From Baylisascaris procyonis (taxonomy: Eukaryota; Nematoda; Chromadorea; Rhabditida; Ascarididae), in NCBI GenBank assembly GCA_037389465.1, contig JAZARR010000201.1, positions 248,001-312,000 of the forward strand: a DNA stretch of 64,000 nt. The letters are read 5' to 3'. Made by a program: the position numbers and the translations under genes. This document shows positions 21,013 to 34,065 of the stretch, in pieces. Under the pieces are notes generated by a model that saw nothing but the letters and a program-made list of their open reading frames with translations, was not told the origin of the DNA and made no database searches. Each line of letters begins with the position of its first letter. Within the stretch, counting starts at the first letter, position 1.

Positions 21013-21069
21013 GTAAATATATGTTATTTGTTTATTTATTTATTCGTTTATTTATTTATTTATTCATTT
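20971..21069. repeat. AAAT/TTTA inverted repeat
   Basis: An array of AAAT units (20971-21019) is followed almost at once by an array of TTTA/TTTG units (21024-21069). The two are complementary and could form a hairpin with arms of about 45 bases. Confidence 0.8.
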
Positions 21070-21683
21070 TTACCGGCATAGTCGATCAGGTTGACTTGCA
21101 GATTTGCATAAAGTGCATTTGGTGTTACGCCTCATTGGCATACACCCTTAGTTGTCTAAGTCCCATGGTGCGAACCGATCAAAATGATAAATGCCAACAA
21201 TTGCATAAGCTCAGTACAAGGCGAATATTTTTTTTTTTCAAAGTAAAAAGAATTCTGGCTAAAAATAACGGAACTTGCAAACGGACTAACTAGCATTCAT
21301 CGCTTTTTTATGTTATCTCAGACAAGCGCATGCTAACATAAGCCACTAATAATGCGCCACATATCGAACGCCTTTTTCAATTGGTATTTGCAAAACGCAT
21401 TATGGTTCATATATATATGCGTACGTGCACACAGATACACATTTGTATATATGAATACTCAAGCGAATTTATGTGTCTGATGAGTTCAACTCGGGAATCT
21501 TGAAACTGCAGTCATGAAAGTCAATGCTTACAGTTTATTTAAAATGTGGTTTTATCTTTTCAAATTCTCGGGTTTACCTATCACTCCCTACTAAACTTCT
21601 AATCGTTGAGTATTCATACAATTGATGTGCATCTCGTAATCCACTTGATTATATCTGATGAAACTCACGTTCACGTTTTTCAG

Positions 21684-21761
21684 ATCGGAAAAAAAATTTT
21701 TCTAAATGAGTTCTACAAGAGTGCCGCAGAAGATTTCTACATGCAGCCGATTGAAATATGA
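21684..21761 (+). CDS. Possible short terminal exon
   Basis: A strong ACGTTTTTCAG acceptor leads into 25 codons (IGKKIFLNEFYKSAAEDFYM and PIEI) and TGA. Too short to be secure; no partner seen. Confidence 0.15.
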   Translation: MGKKIFLNEFYKSAAEDFYMQPIEI

Positions 21762-21799
21762 GTTCCTTATTGTTCGTATTATATAATTTATTGATAATT

Positions 21800-23960
21800 T
21801 AAGAAGCTAATTGCTCAATTGAGCCCGACTGTGGCAGACGGAGTGGCCCAACCATCCTTTCGATTATCTTTTCCACTCCTTACTTAATCATCTTTATGAC
21901 AATGGATGTGGCAGGAATATATGATATTTTAAATCTCAATCGGAGCTTAATAATGTCTTGCACATCGTGAATCCTATTCGCAAACACAATGCCATTCCCT
22001 CCCACCTTGACACTGTGCAAAACTGTTCAGAAAGCTAGAGCTAATGCTTGTTGAAAGTCGTTCTTGAGAGTCTTGCCGCAACAAACAGACAAATTTATGT
22101 TAGCTGGAACTATGTTTCACCACGATTGGAAAGAGCCAACAGATTTGTTTGACCTTTACAAGTCAAGAGAGACCTCCGTGGCAAGAGTTTTCTTTTACTA
22201 AATATTGTCACCTGTAGACTGATGTGAAGTTGAGACACCTAATTCTCATCAGTGTCCTGTTTACCTAATGGAGGCCTTCATTTACTGATGTGACTCATAA
22301 TTTCTTCAAAAAGTGCAGGTAAGCGAACAGCCTGGCACTGCATCAAGTTGTTCGATAATTGCAAGTCACCAGCATTTGAGACTGGCTATGAGCTCGAGCG
22401 GTCATTATTCGCCACTCACAGTAGAAATAAAATAAGTGATTGCTTGCGAAAAATTCTTACATAAGCCAAAAGATAGCCAGTATGAGGGCTGATTATGAAT
22501 GGAGACGGAAACCAGATTTTCCTTCAAGATCGTTTCATGCAAAACTAATGATTGCAGCTTGATCAGCGGAACCAGAGGTCGAAAGAAGAGCTTTGAACAC
22601 TTGTTCATGCTATGCATGTGGCAGAACTTTCAATATCCATTGTGCAATAGACCCCTCGCTCCAGATAGTCGGATTGGAGACTTCCACGGTCAACAGCTAG
22701 GTCGAGTGATTGAAGTTCTGTGTGCTCACTATTGGCACCAATCAGTCAAAAGCGAGTGCTACTGCAACCCGACAAAGCCCCAACATACAGTTCGAGGGTG
22801 ATGGATGCCCGTATAGGTTATGAGCACCGGGTTTAATTTTTTACGCCTAGCCTGGAGCCTTGACCTTGCGTCATCAGCGTTCCAGCGTTCCCGGTCACTG
22901 CCCGCTTTCTGCACGGACGGCCATTCAATTGAATGGAAGAGAACGACGGCGATGTCTTCCAGCCTTTAGTGCCCAGACCGACGAGATGGTATCGCTGTGG
23001 AATGAAGCAACTGACAGAAAGACCGATTATTTCCATAGATGAACTCTGTTTCTTTGAATGTTTTATTTAAAAGAATATTCGTTATATAAGTTTCGAGAAG
23101 TGATGAATAATCGCAGAAATGGGCAAGTTCAAAATCCCTGACGAAGGTAGAAAAATTCGGTGTTCCACTGTTGCGTGTAATATTTCATCGTTAGAGGGCG
23201 GCTGATGAAGAATTGAACAATGGAGGTAAATTGTGGACAACTTCGTTCATTTAAGTGGATTCGTTTTTTTAAACATTAGATCCCGGATTTTCCTATATCT
23301 AAAGAATGTTTCAGATTTATTGCAACCTTAATTGGAATGCTCGAAATGCCGGAACCACATTGCTGACCTCGAAATTAGCAGGTTCCTCTCCCATCTCTCC
23401 TCCATTTAGGGAATATTGGCGAGATAACCTAGGCCAAGTCCACACACCAAATCGTCCTTCCAAGCTTCTGACTGTCCACTGGACTCTTTTGCCATTGTGT
23501 CCAATATTAGCAACTAGGCATTTGAAGCATTCATTAAAGAATTAGTTGAATTGGTATCGAATGGAATGGCTACAACCTAACATCAGCAATAGGAAGTAAA
23601 AGTTTACCTGGCAGGATTTGGAAACATGCCGAGTCGTTGGGTTTGCTCATTGCTTCGGGCTATAGCTTCACTGCGGGCCGCTCTAGAGGAATGAGGATCG
23701 ATTCAAACCCTACAAGTGTATGTAAGGCGAATGATGCGAGCCACTCCGAACGCCCTCCCCTAGGCACGTCTATCCCCGTTTAAAAATACGCTTTTCCCAT
23801 TGTTAGCGCCGCCCCTTACCCTCAAGCAGATTGCTCACTAAATTTATATGCAAGTCGGGTGGCCGTCTGTTTTAGGCCACCAAAATCAATTCAAACATTG
23901 CGCCGGGAGCGATTGTATGGAGACACAGCCTATTGGCCGTCAACACGTGTATACTTTCAG
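21800..23960. other. More GC-rich block, probably repeat- or transposon-derived
   Basis: This stretch differs from its AT-rich surroundings, especially 22600-23040 and 23640-23960. It carries partly open frames on both strands, such as a minus-strand 67-codon frame at 22833-23036 that contains NGRPCRKRAVTGNAGTL. The mix of protein-like fragments without splice sites suggests an old mobile element. No terminal repeats, reverse transcriptase or transposase motif was recognised. Confidence 0.3.
23317..23541 (-). other. Open frame on both strands, possible element relic
   Basis: The minus strand is open for 74 codons without an early ATG (CLVANIGHNGKRVQWTVRSL, GRFGVWTWPRLS, EEPANFEVSNVV). The plus strand over 23306-23545 is open too, after an ATGTTTCAG acceptor at 23314. 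The minus reading looks more like protein. It sits in the repeat-like block, so an element fragment is the likeliest explanation. Confidence 0.25.
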
Positions 23961-26467
23961 CATGTTCACAATGACTATTGACTTTTTGCATTTCCATCTA
24001 TTTCACCAATATTTTAAATAAAATTTTCACATTTTCCGAACCATTTCGCCAATTTCAAGTAAAATATTTAGATGAAGCAGAATATGAGCTGATTCATATT
24101 CAACTCTAAAAGACTGGGTACCCAAAAAGGGTGAAGCATTTCTTAGCAAGCAATGATTTAAGTGAGAAACATGCGGTAGATGCGCAAAACTTTGCTCAAT
24201 AAGCGTTGAGGAAAGGTCTAATTAACCGAATCTCTCGAAATTTAGATAATCAGCAACACACTGTATGAGACTGGATCCCACCTGAGGAAACCTATGGAGA
24301 TACAGGAGGCAATACAAAGGAATGCTGGAAAAATATGTAATCCAAGAAATCCTGACACTGAATTATCAGCATCTTTAAGTCTTGTCATAGAGAAGTTAGT
24401 ATGTCAAAAGTGTCGACTTTACACCACTAAGAAGCAATTCTTAGTGTTCCTAAGTGAAATTTTTAGGAAGAAGGAAATGACACTGGTTCCGGGATCGGAT
24501 TCATTATCTGTACGAATTTCATTTATTGCGGTGTTCTCTTTGGGAGAAAACTAACTCGAAGAGAAGAGGAAAAATTGAAGGAAAAGAAGGATGGAATTTA
24601 GCTATGGTAATGAATAGAAATATCTGCGATCAGCTACCATAGCCTAGCTGTCACGCCAGTACAACTCGACAGGATCCACAAGCGATTGTGTTAACTAACT
24701 TAATGTTCACAATTTCAATTTAACCTTATCATTTCAAAAGTAATTCTTGCGAAGTATGGTCATATAACCGTCAATAACTGGAATGGGATTGACCTTCAAT
24801 CATTTGATCTAACATGGTGAACTTAAAATCAAGCCATCGAATAAAACACCGAGCAATATGGGGTGATCGGAGAGCAAGATTAAGATATCGTGATCAAAGG
24901 TAATTTGAACGATGCGTAATAGAGTCATATGGCATGGTCTTTGCTGCTCGAGTAGAACGGTCGAGTGGTAGGAACATTTCATGCGGGGAAATGAAATTTC
25001 CAAGCAACTGGAAACATCCCGCTTTAGTTTGCAAATCACAGAGACTAATGGAAGCGAAAATATAGCTAGAGATTTTTGATAATATCATTGTTTCAAAAAA
25101 GGCAAGGAGAAGGTTCTCCTAAACACCCGTCCCCCTCCCCCCGTCGTGATCAGATAAGCCCTTTCTCATTGATCAAAGCAAACATATGTTCGTCGTTTAA
25201 ATGCAGCATTGATCTATGCCAACGAAATGAGCATTAAATTGGTTTTTTAAAGTGAAAAAATGCCTGTAAATTTTTAGCAAAACTGATTCAAGAGTCGCCT
25301 TTTTCTTTCAATAAAAAATTTTATATTTATTCTATTCAGTGGATTCGTAGATTGAGCTATTGCAATTGGAAATGGATAAGAAATGATGCGTAATGCTTCG
25401 ACATTGCGTACCAGCTGCAATATCTCTCTAATTGCATTCTTTTTTTTTCCTTTAGTAATTCTATATATCATCTATTTTCTTCAATACCTGTGCTACTGAT
25501 AACTTCCCACTATCACTAGGAATTCGTGATAAAGGAATGAAAAGTTTCTTGTGTTGTTCCGTTGCATTTTACTTCCTAAACTTTCAGTTTTACTTACCAA
25601 TTTCTATGAATTACTTCCTATCAGTCTTTCTTGCAAACTTATTCCGTTGCATAAGGCTAAGGGAATAAAAAAAAACAAAATAAATGCGATACTTTCGAAT
25701 TGAAATCTCACGAGATTTAAGCATTCAAAGATGACTGATCGTTGTCTGTCAGCTGATATAAAAGGGCACTCAATTCTGCTAGAAAACCATTTTTATGCAT
25801 ATTGTAGTCTAGAAGTTAGCAATATAATATTGAATTCTTCATGAAATGTTTTCTTCACTTTCATAACCACCAATTCACTTATCTCATGCAAACAAGCATC
25901 CTTCTGCAGTTACTCCAGCAAATTCCACCATAAATTTATTTCGAACATGCAAGCAGCATTCTAAAGTATTGAAGTCAAAAGCGATAACGTTGCTAAAGAA
26001 ATTTGATCTATTACTGTATCTATTACTTAGTAATATTCATCATCTTATAGACGTTATGAAAATGCTGGATTAAAGTATATCATCTGTAAAATTGTGCCAA
26101 CTGGTTGTACGAGATATTGAAATGTTTCTAAGGAAAATGAGTTACAATGGTGATAGCTAGTGATAAAATTGTGAAAGCGCAACATCGCATCATATTCGTC
26201 AATATTTATTTTTGCAGAGTCAAAATTTCTAAGAACGTAAAAAAATTCTACGAAATGCAACGATTATTCTGTACCAACACTGTTGCAAAGGTACCCAATA
26301 CATGAAGCCAATAGTAGAATATTAGACACACATCATTCGATTGTAAAGAAGAGGTTGCAAAGGACGTAAGACTGGAAAGTTGTCGATACAATCCTGTACT
26401 ATATACATCAGTGAGACCGATTTAATAACAGAGCCGCATCAAATATCAAACAAAGCAATGTCCTTGA
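23961..26467. other. No gene seen
   Basis: AT-rich sequence. Open frames present (for instance 24294-24554) are within chance length and lack paired splice sites. Confidence 0.5.
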
Positions 26468-26563
26468 AATGAAGACGGAAACTATCTATCGAAGAGAGGT
26501 TCTCCCTGGAAATTGAAGGCTTCAATTGAGGAATGCACGAAAGCTCTTAATGCAAACAAAAAG
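26468..26563 (+). CDS. Possible exon of an unrecognised plus-strand gene
   Basis: Open frame of 32 codons (NEDGNYLSKRGSPWKLKASI, EECTKALNANKK) ending at AAG with a weak GTTGTA donor; the frame stays open beyond it. Composition is protein-like and charged. It may belong with the exons at 26816 and 27061. Confidence 0.18.
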
Positions 26564-26815
26564 GTTGTATTTGTCATTCAAATAGTACTATCATCAATGA
26601 AAGAAAGCCTTCACTTCTACTCTGCATCGTTAAATTTCCTATTTCAACGAAATTTTATTCATTTTTTTTTGATATTTTTAAATTTTTATGAAAGTGCTCT
26701 ACTGCAAAATTGTTTCTAACTCTATCTATGCATAGATATTTTCTCACATCTCAGAATAACCCCTCTTCTATTGCTCCAAAAAATATTTTACGCCTGTGCG
26801 CTATACATGATATAA

Positions 26816-26983
26816 TTGCGAGCGATAGTTCACAACAAATTTTTTGAAATGGGTGATGAATACTTCGGCGAATACAGCAATAATGTGGACTCTTCCAATC
26901 TGATATGGATTCAGGATGAGAGGAATCTTTCGTTGATGTTGCCATTACCCTATTCAACTCTCACTTCTTACAAATCCCGTTGA
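26816..26983 (+). CDS. Candidate exon, unrecognised acidic protein
   Basis: Frame opens after TAA at 26813 and includes ATG 26849. It encodes MGDEYFGEYSNNVDSSNLIW, QDERNLSL and so on for 44 codons to TGA. A weak donor (CCC/GTTGAT at 26979) would leave phase 1 and join the exon at 27061 across 82 bases. Product unknown. Confidence 0.25.
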   Translation: MRAIVHNKFFEMGDEYFGEYSNNVDSSNLIWIQDERNLSLMLPLPYSTLTSYKSR

Positions 26984-27060
26984 TTCACCACATATATCCA
27001 TCCTGAGTGTGAAGTTCGCTAGAAACTGGAACAAAGCTTTTACTTCATTTATTATTACAG

Positions 27061-27206
27061 ATAATCGGCTATCAATAAGTATTGTTGTTGAAGATGCTAT
27101 CGTTTCTAGATCGGAATTTCAGGATGCAATTCTGGGCCAGCTTACTCTTCAAAAACTCCGCAATAAATGCCTGTTATATTTTCTTGGGCCATTTGTGCAG
27201 TCGTGA
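27061..27206 (+). CDS. Candidate terminal exon, unrecognised
   Basis: An ATTTATTATTACAG acceptor is followed by two bases of a split codon and 47 codons (NRLSISIVVEDAIVSRSEFQ to LLYFLGPFVQS), then TGA. Phase agrees with the proposed donor at 26979. Ends with a hydrophobic segment. Confidence 0.28.
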
Positions 27207-30200
27207 TTTCTCAGCTTGGCCCAAAAATTTCCCAAGTTCTTTCATCCACCGTTTGGAGAGTTCAAAAGTATGGAAACGGCCAATTTTTTGAACCGTAGTT
27301 TTCGTCTAGCTGGTCATTGCTTCTCATGTTGACTTTGTTGTGAGGCTAATGAAAAGACTTGCCTATGTCCCAAACATCACGATGAAAGGCCTATGGATAG
27401 CATGCAAAAACACACAAGCCAACCGAATAGCTTAAAAAAACGCAAGCGACGGTTTTGAAAGGATTTACTCAGGCGGAATAAATTGATAGCGTTCAAATAA
27501 GATGGGGCAAAACGAACTGCTAAGGTTCATTGAGTTGCTCTTGCGATATCATAGACCGCCGAAACTATCAGTAAATAATGCTCTTTTTGTAAACAATTTT
27601 TTTGTGGGGAACAATGACATGGGGGTTTCTCTAAAATTCAGTACCTAGTGTTTTGTGATGGGAATTTCCACATTTATTTCCATATTTAACGCATAGCTTT
27701 CCTCTATCCAGCAACCCCCACCCCCACCCACCAACCCACTCTTAAGACATGCGAATAATACTGAAGTATGAAATTAGTCGAATTCATAAATTGTTTCAGG
27801 CGCAATAAACACAACTAAGGTAATTATAGAAAAAAGATGATGATACCAATCGAAGTTTTCATAATTTCCATAAATATTGAAAATATTCTTTCTATCGCAT
27901 ATTCAATTCTATTGTACACATATGAATATCATATAAAAGGGGTGGCAACACTCATACTTGTTGAAGCGTTACATTCACACCTGAAGGTAGCTAATCAACA
28001 GGTAAAGGAATCGATTTCCATTGATGAATTTAGCGAATAATTTATGCAACAATGTTTTATCTATGAATCATCGAAAAAGTGATAGTATCTTTATCAATTT
28101 TCATATTTTATATAAGTGGATTGATTATTGGAATTGAATTTTGAAGAACTAATATTACTGATTCATTCAGCACATTACTATAAATCGTAATTTCAGCTCA
28201 CCACTTACAATAGTAAAAGCTTATTTTTTGATAGAATATTGCGGAATCTCGAATCTATGTGGCTAAACTTTTTCAATGAAGTGCGAAAAGTTCGAGCTTT
28301 TCTTTGCTGTTCATTCTATTCCACGAAACTTCCATAGTTTCATGCATAGATGAATAGCACAATAGGATCAACGGTTATGGGCATTAAGAAAGTTTAGTTT
28401 GACCTCGAGGTGTTTTTTTTTCTGTGGAAAATTAACGAGTGCTAAACCGTTGCATGCGAGGATGTAGAACTGTTTCTGCCTTATTCTATGGTGAAGCGTT
28501 GTGCTCTACTTCGACATCAACTGGTGTGTAAATAGTGGAAGAAATCGTTTTTTGCCGGATGTAGATAAAACGTTTTTTGGGATTGCACCAAGATTTAGCC
28601 TTGCAAAAGGTTCATTAAGTTGCATTCGTAGGGATGGCGATGATTTTGATGTTGCAAGAGAAAAAGGAGATAATGCTCGCTTTCAATTTTTAAACCCAAT
28701 TGAAGAACTCACAAAAAAAGTCCATCACTAAATAAGTCAAATGGAAACAATTATACAAATTTGCTAGCATATGAGTTTTCCTTAACATTCTAAGATAAAT
28801 TGCATGCTCTTTATATTTGAACAATATATAATAGGAAATTGTTCATTTATTACGAAGTACTGTTGTCGAAATGCATATAAAATCTTTATATACAAAGCGT
28901 TCTAGAAAAATTTAAAATATATTTGAAACAATTAGCAAATAATGAAGAAATTTCTTTGAAGGACGAATGAATGCAATTATACTGCGAGTTAATTTTTTTC
29001 AAACTAGAAACAATACAGACTTATGCAATAGCCTAATATATGTCAAGTTGACATTATTGAGATTGTAAGTCGTAGGTGTTTTCCTTCTAGGAAGTAAATA
29101 TTATTCAAGGATTATTTTGTTGGAAAACATGCAAAACGTCTATCGGCATTCTTATGAAAGCAAAAATTTTTCAAATGCTGCTAGAATGTGAGCGAATGAG
29201 TTCTCCAATATCTTTTTCAAACAATGATTATCGAATGCAATGAAGCGAAAGTTTTCTTGTGAGAACAGGCAAAACAAGCTATAAATTTCAAAAAATGAAG
29301 GAAATGCAAACCGGAAATTGTCGCGCCAGCAACACCGCAACAGGCGGAGAATTTCTAGTCAAGCTTAATAAAGTTTAAGGTTTTTCCCAAGTAACCGATA
29401 GGAGAACGAATGCAAGGAGCGCTTAGGTGATTTTTTGGAACGATTTCTTCAGCCTTCGAATTTCTAAGAAAGCGGATCATAGCAGCTACACTACTTTACT
29501 TATCCAGATATGTTTGTCCGTCGTCGCAATAGTTTCAACTCGCCAACCGGAAATCTGAGCAAATAAATTCGATTATTCCTTGAGATGGCCTCTCAAATCC
29601 GATTCAGCTACAACTGATTACGTCATTTGCAGATTGCAAAATTTGTCTGATGATCTCGAAATATTATATGCAAATTTCAAACCCATAAGATGTAAATAAA
29701 ATAGAACAGAATTGGCTCATAAATTTTATGACGAAAGTCTGCGTAGTAGCCCATTGAGGAATCGGCAAACTACGCTATACGTTCAACTCAGCAAGCATAA
29801 TCACTATAACTTTCATTACTTCAGATTGAAGTAACATATCACCAATATATGCAAATATACTCATAAATGTTTTTTCCAATTGTTATAAACGCAAAAGCAA
29901 CAAGAAAGTATAGAAAACGGATTTTCGAATGGGAGTTGAAACTCGTCCATGAGCTCATCCAGTCAGCCTAGTTGAAACTTGCGACTATGCGATAGGTAAT
30001 GCTTTTGAGCATTTTGCACATTCGATTCGCTTCATTAGTGGAATTGCAAAATGCGCATGAATAATCGATCACTGACTTGAGTAGAAAAACATTCTAATGG
30101 AATGCACAAGGTGATGGCGGAAGGCGGAATTATACCTTTCTAGGTTTTTTAAAGTTTTCGTCCTCTATTCGTCTATTTCCTCCCTACTCGAAGCGCTGAA

Positions 30201-31012
30201 GCAATCAAGATATTGTAAAAAAATCATTTTGGAACCTAATTTTCAATAAATTTATGAAAGTGAACGGCTGAACCAAGTCGTTGACTATGATAAAATTTTT
30301 TGCAGAGAACTGTCAAATGTCGCGAATTTTACATAATTTTTCGAAGAAAAATCGGTGTAATCATATCCTTAGGGAAACTTCCGTAGATGCATACATATCT
30401 CGATGAATATAAAACTGCAGATCCATGATCGATCTGGAAATTCAAGGATTAAGAAGTAACTTATTTTATGCATTATCGGTGAAATTTTATGAATGCACTT
30501 TTTGCAGCTTGCAACCATATTTACGAAACAGGTAGATATAAATATAAATCCATCCAAGTAGTAAAAAAAACCTATCCTAACGAAAACTGCTCTACAGAAA
30601 TATTCCCGAATAAACGCCAAAATAAAGCGTGAAAGCACAACGCTACGTAGGCACTTCTTAGGGTGTGGTCATTGCGATTGCTATAAGTGCCAGGTGCTGC
30701 CGTCCACCTTGATTTGCCAATGCCATTAAATGCCATCGTTGCCCGCGCAAACGAAAATTATATGACGTTGTCCTACCATGCGTGTTCCTTCGTATTCACC
30801 ATTGGGCACAACAATGATTCCTTCAATTGTGGCCAAATGCCAGCCTCGGAAGCATTCCAAGGACTTCAAAAGCTTTGAAATTGTTTTTGAATAAACATAA
30901 TATGTGCATATATTTTTGCTAATATCATCATCACCATTGTGAAATATGGGAAAAGAATAAAATTTTAAATGATATTTTTAAATGTTCTCTAAAGTAAACG
31001 ATCGTCGAAGAC
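27207..31012. other. No supported gene
   Basis: About 3.8 kb of AT-rich sequence. Frames at 27837-28040, 28501-28731 and 30687-30878 are of chance length and lack paired splice sites. The last lies about 135 bases upstream of the histone relic but shows no histone similarity on either strand. Confidence 0.4.
27706..27742. other. C-rich tract (possible G-quadruplex on minus strand)
   Basis: Runs of C5, C5 and C3 (ACCCCCACCCCCACCCACC type) give four or more G-runs on the minus strand. Confidence 0.5.
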
Positions 31013-31193
31013 ATGCCCTCAGAAACCGTCAGCGAAAACAGCCAAGAAGGCTGTAAACTCGACCAAACCGCTTAGCGACAGGACGAGACGTGCCTATAGG
31101 AAGGAGTCGTACTCGGTATATGTTTACCGTGTGCACAAGTATGTGCATCCGAATACCGGCATATCCTCGAAAGTTAGGGAATATCTTCGTTAA
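31013..31193 (+). pseudogene. Histone H2B relic, frameshifted and truncated
   Basis: From 31023 the frame reads KPSAKTAKKAVN, then TRRAYRKESYSVYVYRVHKY and VHPNTGISSK. This is the N-terminal tail and first helix region of core histone H2B, with the nematode-like KPSAK-AKKA start. The original ATG at 31013 is out of frame with it: one base too many lies between the start and the first lysine. After SSK the match ends, and five unrelated codons lead to TAA. The rest of the histone fold (alpha2, alpha3 and C-terminal helices) is missing. Histone genes are normally intronless and clustered; none is seen nearby, so this is a lone degenerate copy, perhaps retroposed. No poly-A tail is evident. Confidence 0.85.
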
Positions 31194-31695
31194 GGTATGT
31201 CTTAATCGAATGCGGCATGCTTAGCAGTAGCATGTTTTATTTGAATACGGTATTCTGTCGCTCGCATTGCAATAAGTTCATTTTTCTTCGCATCTCTGAA
31301 CTTGAAAATATTTAAAAAGAAGTTTCAAGGTGGGGACATATGTTTGATGAAAATTGCTGAGGCGGGAAATTTTCGAAGAAAGTTTGATATTCTTACGACT
31401 ATGATCCTTTCGTATATCAATTCTGCTGCATATTTTGAGAACCCAGTGGGCGGATACGTCATAAAATGGATTAAATTTATGTCTTTTCTAGAAAAATACC
31501 AGGGAGGGGGAGGGAAGGGAAGTGCTTTCAAATTTTCTAAAAAAGATGGCTATTAAAGAAACGAAGGCCGAAAAGGGTGGAGGAAATATAAACAGAGAAA
31601 TGTTGTATGTTGTTCGACTAGTGATCTGCAGAGTGAGCAATACGATTCTCGTTGTCTTTTAGATTTTCAGCGACTTTTTTTCGCCGATATGTACA

Positions 31696-31767
<72 letters not shown>

Positions 31768-32985
31768 CAATTTTTACGAAATATTTATATACAGGTGAAT
31801 GGTTCAAAAATTTCAATTTTATAAAGTGGACTGCTCAATTATTAAAAATCCGTGATTCGAATTTCTATGGAAAATCTCAAATGTCGATAGGTTGTTTCCT
31901 ATCATCTGCAGCATGGTGACAAGGCCTAAGCGAAATGCAATTTGATAGTCATCAAACAGTGGGAATCATATCCATCAATGTCAATATTTGTAGTTAGCTT
32001 ATCTTGTTCAAAAATTGTGAAAGACGTTATAGGTCAAACGGCGAACGGCTATGTATGTGCAAAAACTGCGGAAATTATGCCCCGAAAATCCGAAGAAAAC
32101 ACTCAGTTGTGTCCAACAAAAGCGCTCTCATAAAGAAGGAAATAGAAACTATATTCGTCAGCTTCGTACCAATAATCGACTCGAGTCGACGGCCTGTCTC
32201 GTAAAGATGGTGAACAAGCATTCCTATACATTGCAATGATAAAGCCAATTAATTATATTCAAGTGAGAAGATAGGTAGTCGATGATGCGATGGCAATCAT
32301 CGTTGTATAAATTATGTTTCCATGAGGACGGTTACCGAGGATGACGCACTGAAGTGCTAAGGTTTCAATGAAGTCTCATAATGAGCACATTCATTAATCT
32401 ATAAAACGTATCGTCTCTCTTTGTCACTTTTCCACTCTATCGCATTGAGAGGTTCGTACCTTTCGTTAACAATCTCTAACACGTTGGAAAGCCATTCCAA
32501 AATCATCACAATGAGCCATGCTTTAAAAATACAATAAATTTGAAAATTAGAAGAGACGATACTCTTAAAGAAGTAGGGAAAGGTGACATATGAACTAGCA
32601 CTTGCATTACAGGAGTTATCATGTAAGCATATAGCTATTTCAAAATTTTTATATCTTTTTTTTTGTAACCGACAGGCATAGAAATAAGTAAGATCCCATA
32701 AAGGCCATAAACTGAAAACGTTCCATGGCTAACAATTTCATTGTGCCATCTTTCAGTCAGGAAAATGATGCTTAAGGAAGTGATAATATAGAAATAACAG
32801 AGGGTTCATGCTCTCACCAAGTGAAGCTAAATGAGCCCTCTATTTATTTCCGGGGTGAGGCTGTCGCCGACTTATGAATTCCTGCCATTTTACATCAAAA
32901 ACTTCAATCTTGCTACTTCAGTCCCCGTAGGCTTAATATTTGAAAGGTGCACCTTATTGTTTGCTTCCAATTCTCGGTAAGTGGC
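31194..32985. other. No supported gene
   Basis: Holds an (AT)n array and, at 31942-32239, a stretch open in several plus-strand frames at once, which argues for low stop density rather than for a gene. Confidence 0.4.
31699..31766. repeat. (AT)n microsatellite
   Basis: About 34 AT units. Confidence 0.97.
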
Positions 32986-34065
32986 CTATTCTGTCCCCTG
33001 TAAAAATACGATCCCCTAAACGATCCTGAACATCCATCACTTGGATCCTTACCTTCGATGTTCGGCAGCGGTGAGACTGACACTGCAACAACATGAATCT
33101 TTTAGTGTGAAAAACCAGAACGTTGAATCTATAATTCTTTGTAACTCGAAAATTGCAACATTTGAATCACAAAACATTCTCCAACGGAAACATCAACAGG
33201 TCGCACTCTTTTTCTTTCATAACAAGCGGCTCTGCTGTATCTCTGAGGTCGCAAAATTATCATTAAAGATCCTATTTTTTTCATCATCTAATGTGCCACA
33301 GATTGTTAATTGTAATAAAATATCGTTTTCTGCTCGATAACGTCTGAGGCAATTTCAGTCATTGCCAATAAACGCACTCAGCAAAATAATCGAAAAGTTG
33401 TTTGTTTCTATTGATTGCGCACAACCCTAAGCATTACTCTTCACAAGGAAAACTTGAAAGACCTGAGTTCTGCATCATTTTTTTAGACAAATTATTCCAA
33501 TTGAAGGGCATCCAATATTCATCTGGATGGCTACGATACCATTTTTGATAGTATACTTTCTAGAGAACAAAGACAGATGACATAGGAAATAGCTAATCGC
33601 ACACTTGCAGACCGTTACGCACAAGTCTCTACCTAGACTGCTATCAATGAACGCACACTTCAATCATCAACTGCGATTTAAGAAAGCATCTTCGCAACGC
33701 TTGAATCTCTTTTGCTGGAATATTAGCATCGAATCTAATCTTTCCCTTATATAGTGCTGTTTTTGAGTTCAGTAATGCCAGGTATTTTTGAGAATATTCT
33801 TTAGGTAACTAATGCGTCTCTTACTCTAGCCTAGAGCATATCATCAGCTGTTTTTCTGCGCTAACACATTTCATATGATTGCGTAATGGCTAAACATGAT
33901 TGTTTTTACGTAAGTGGTGGGCAATCCAGGGAACTTATGGTCTTTTATAACAATTTCGTGTATTTCCTTAGCCGAAAACCTGCGTGCACATAAATCGCAC
34001 TCGCCTTTCATAAGCAATCCGCCTGTAGCAAGTAAGGAAGCGCACCAGAGAAGATCGCACGACAT
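32986..34065 (-). CDS. Candidate gene for a small cysteine-containing secreted peptide
   Basis: Three exons in matching phase: 34065-33910 (52 codons), 33082-33053 (10 codons) and 32997-32986 (GTE and TAG), 65 residues in all. ATG 34065 lies 6 bases after an AAATACAG acceptor, as in spliced-leader genes. Residues 5-19 are hydrophobic and could be a signal peptide. What follows is ECDLCARRFSAKEIHEIVIK, then YCQSHRCRTSKGTE: a CxxC and a CxxxxC pair that might form disulfides or bind zinc. Introns are 827 and 55 bases. The exon-1 donor (TAC/GTAAAA) is fair; the others are good (GTTGCAG, GTAAGG, TTTTTACAG). The last two exons also read in another frame (TAAEHRRGQNRPLTENWKQ, to a stop at 32913), which would need a different first exon. 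Family unknown. Confidence 0.33.

Noticed and set aside
30687..30878. Open frame just upstream of the H2B relic, considered as another histone
   Set aside because: Neither strand shows H2A, H3 or H4 sequence.
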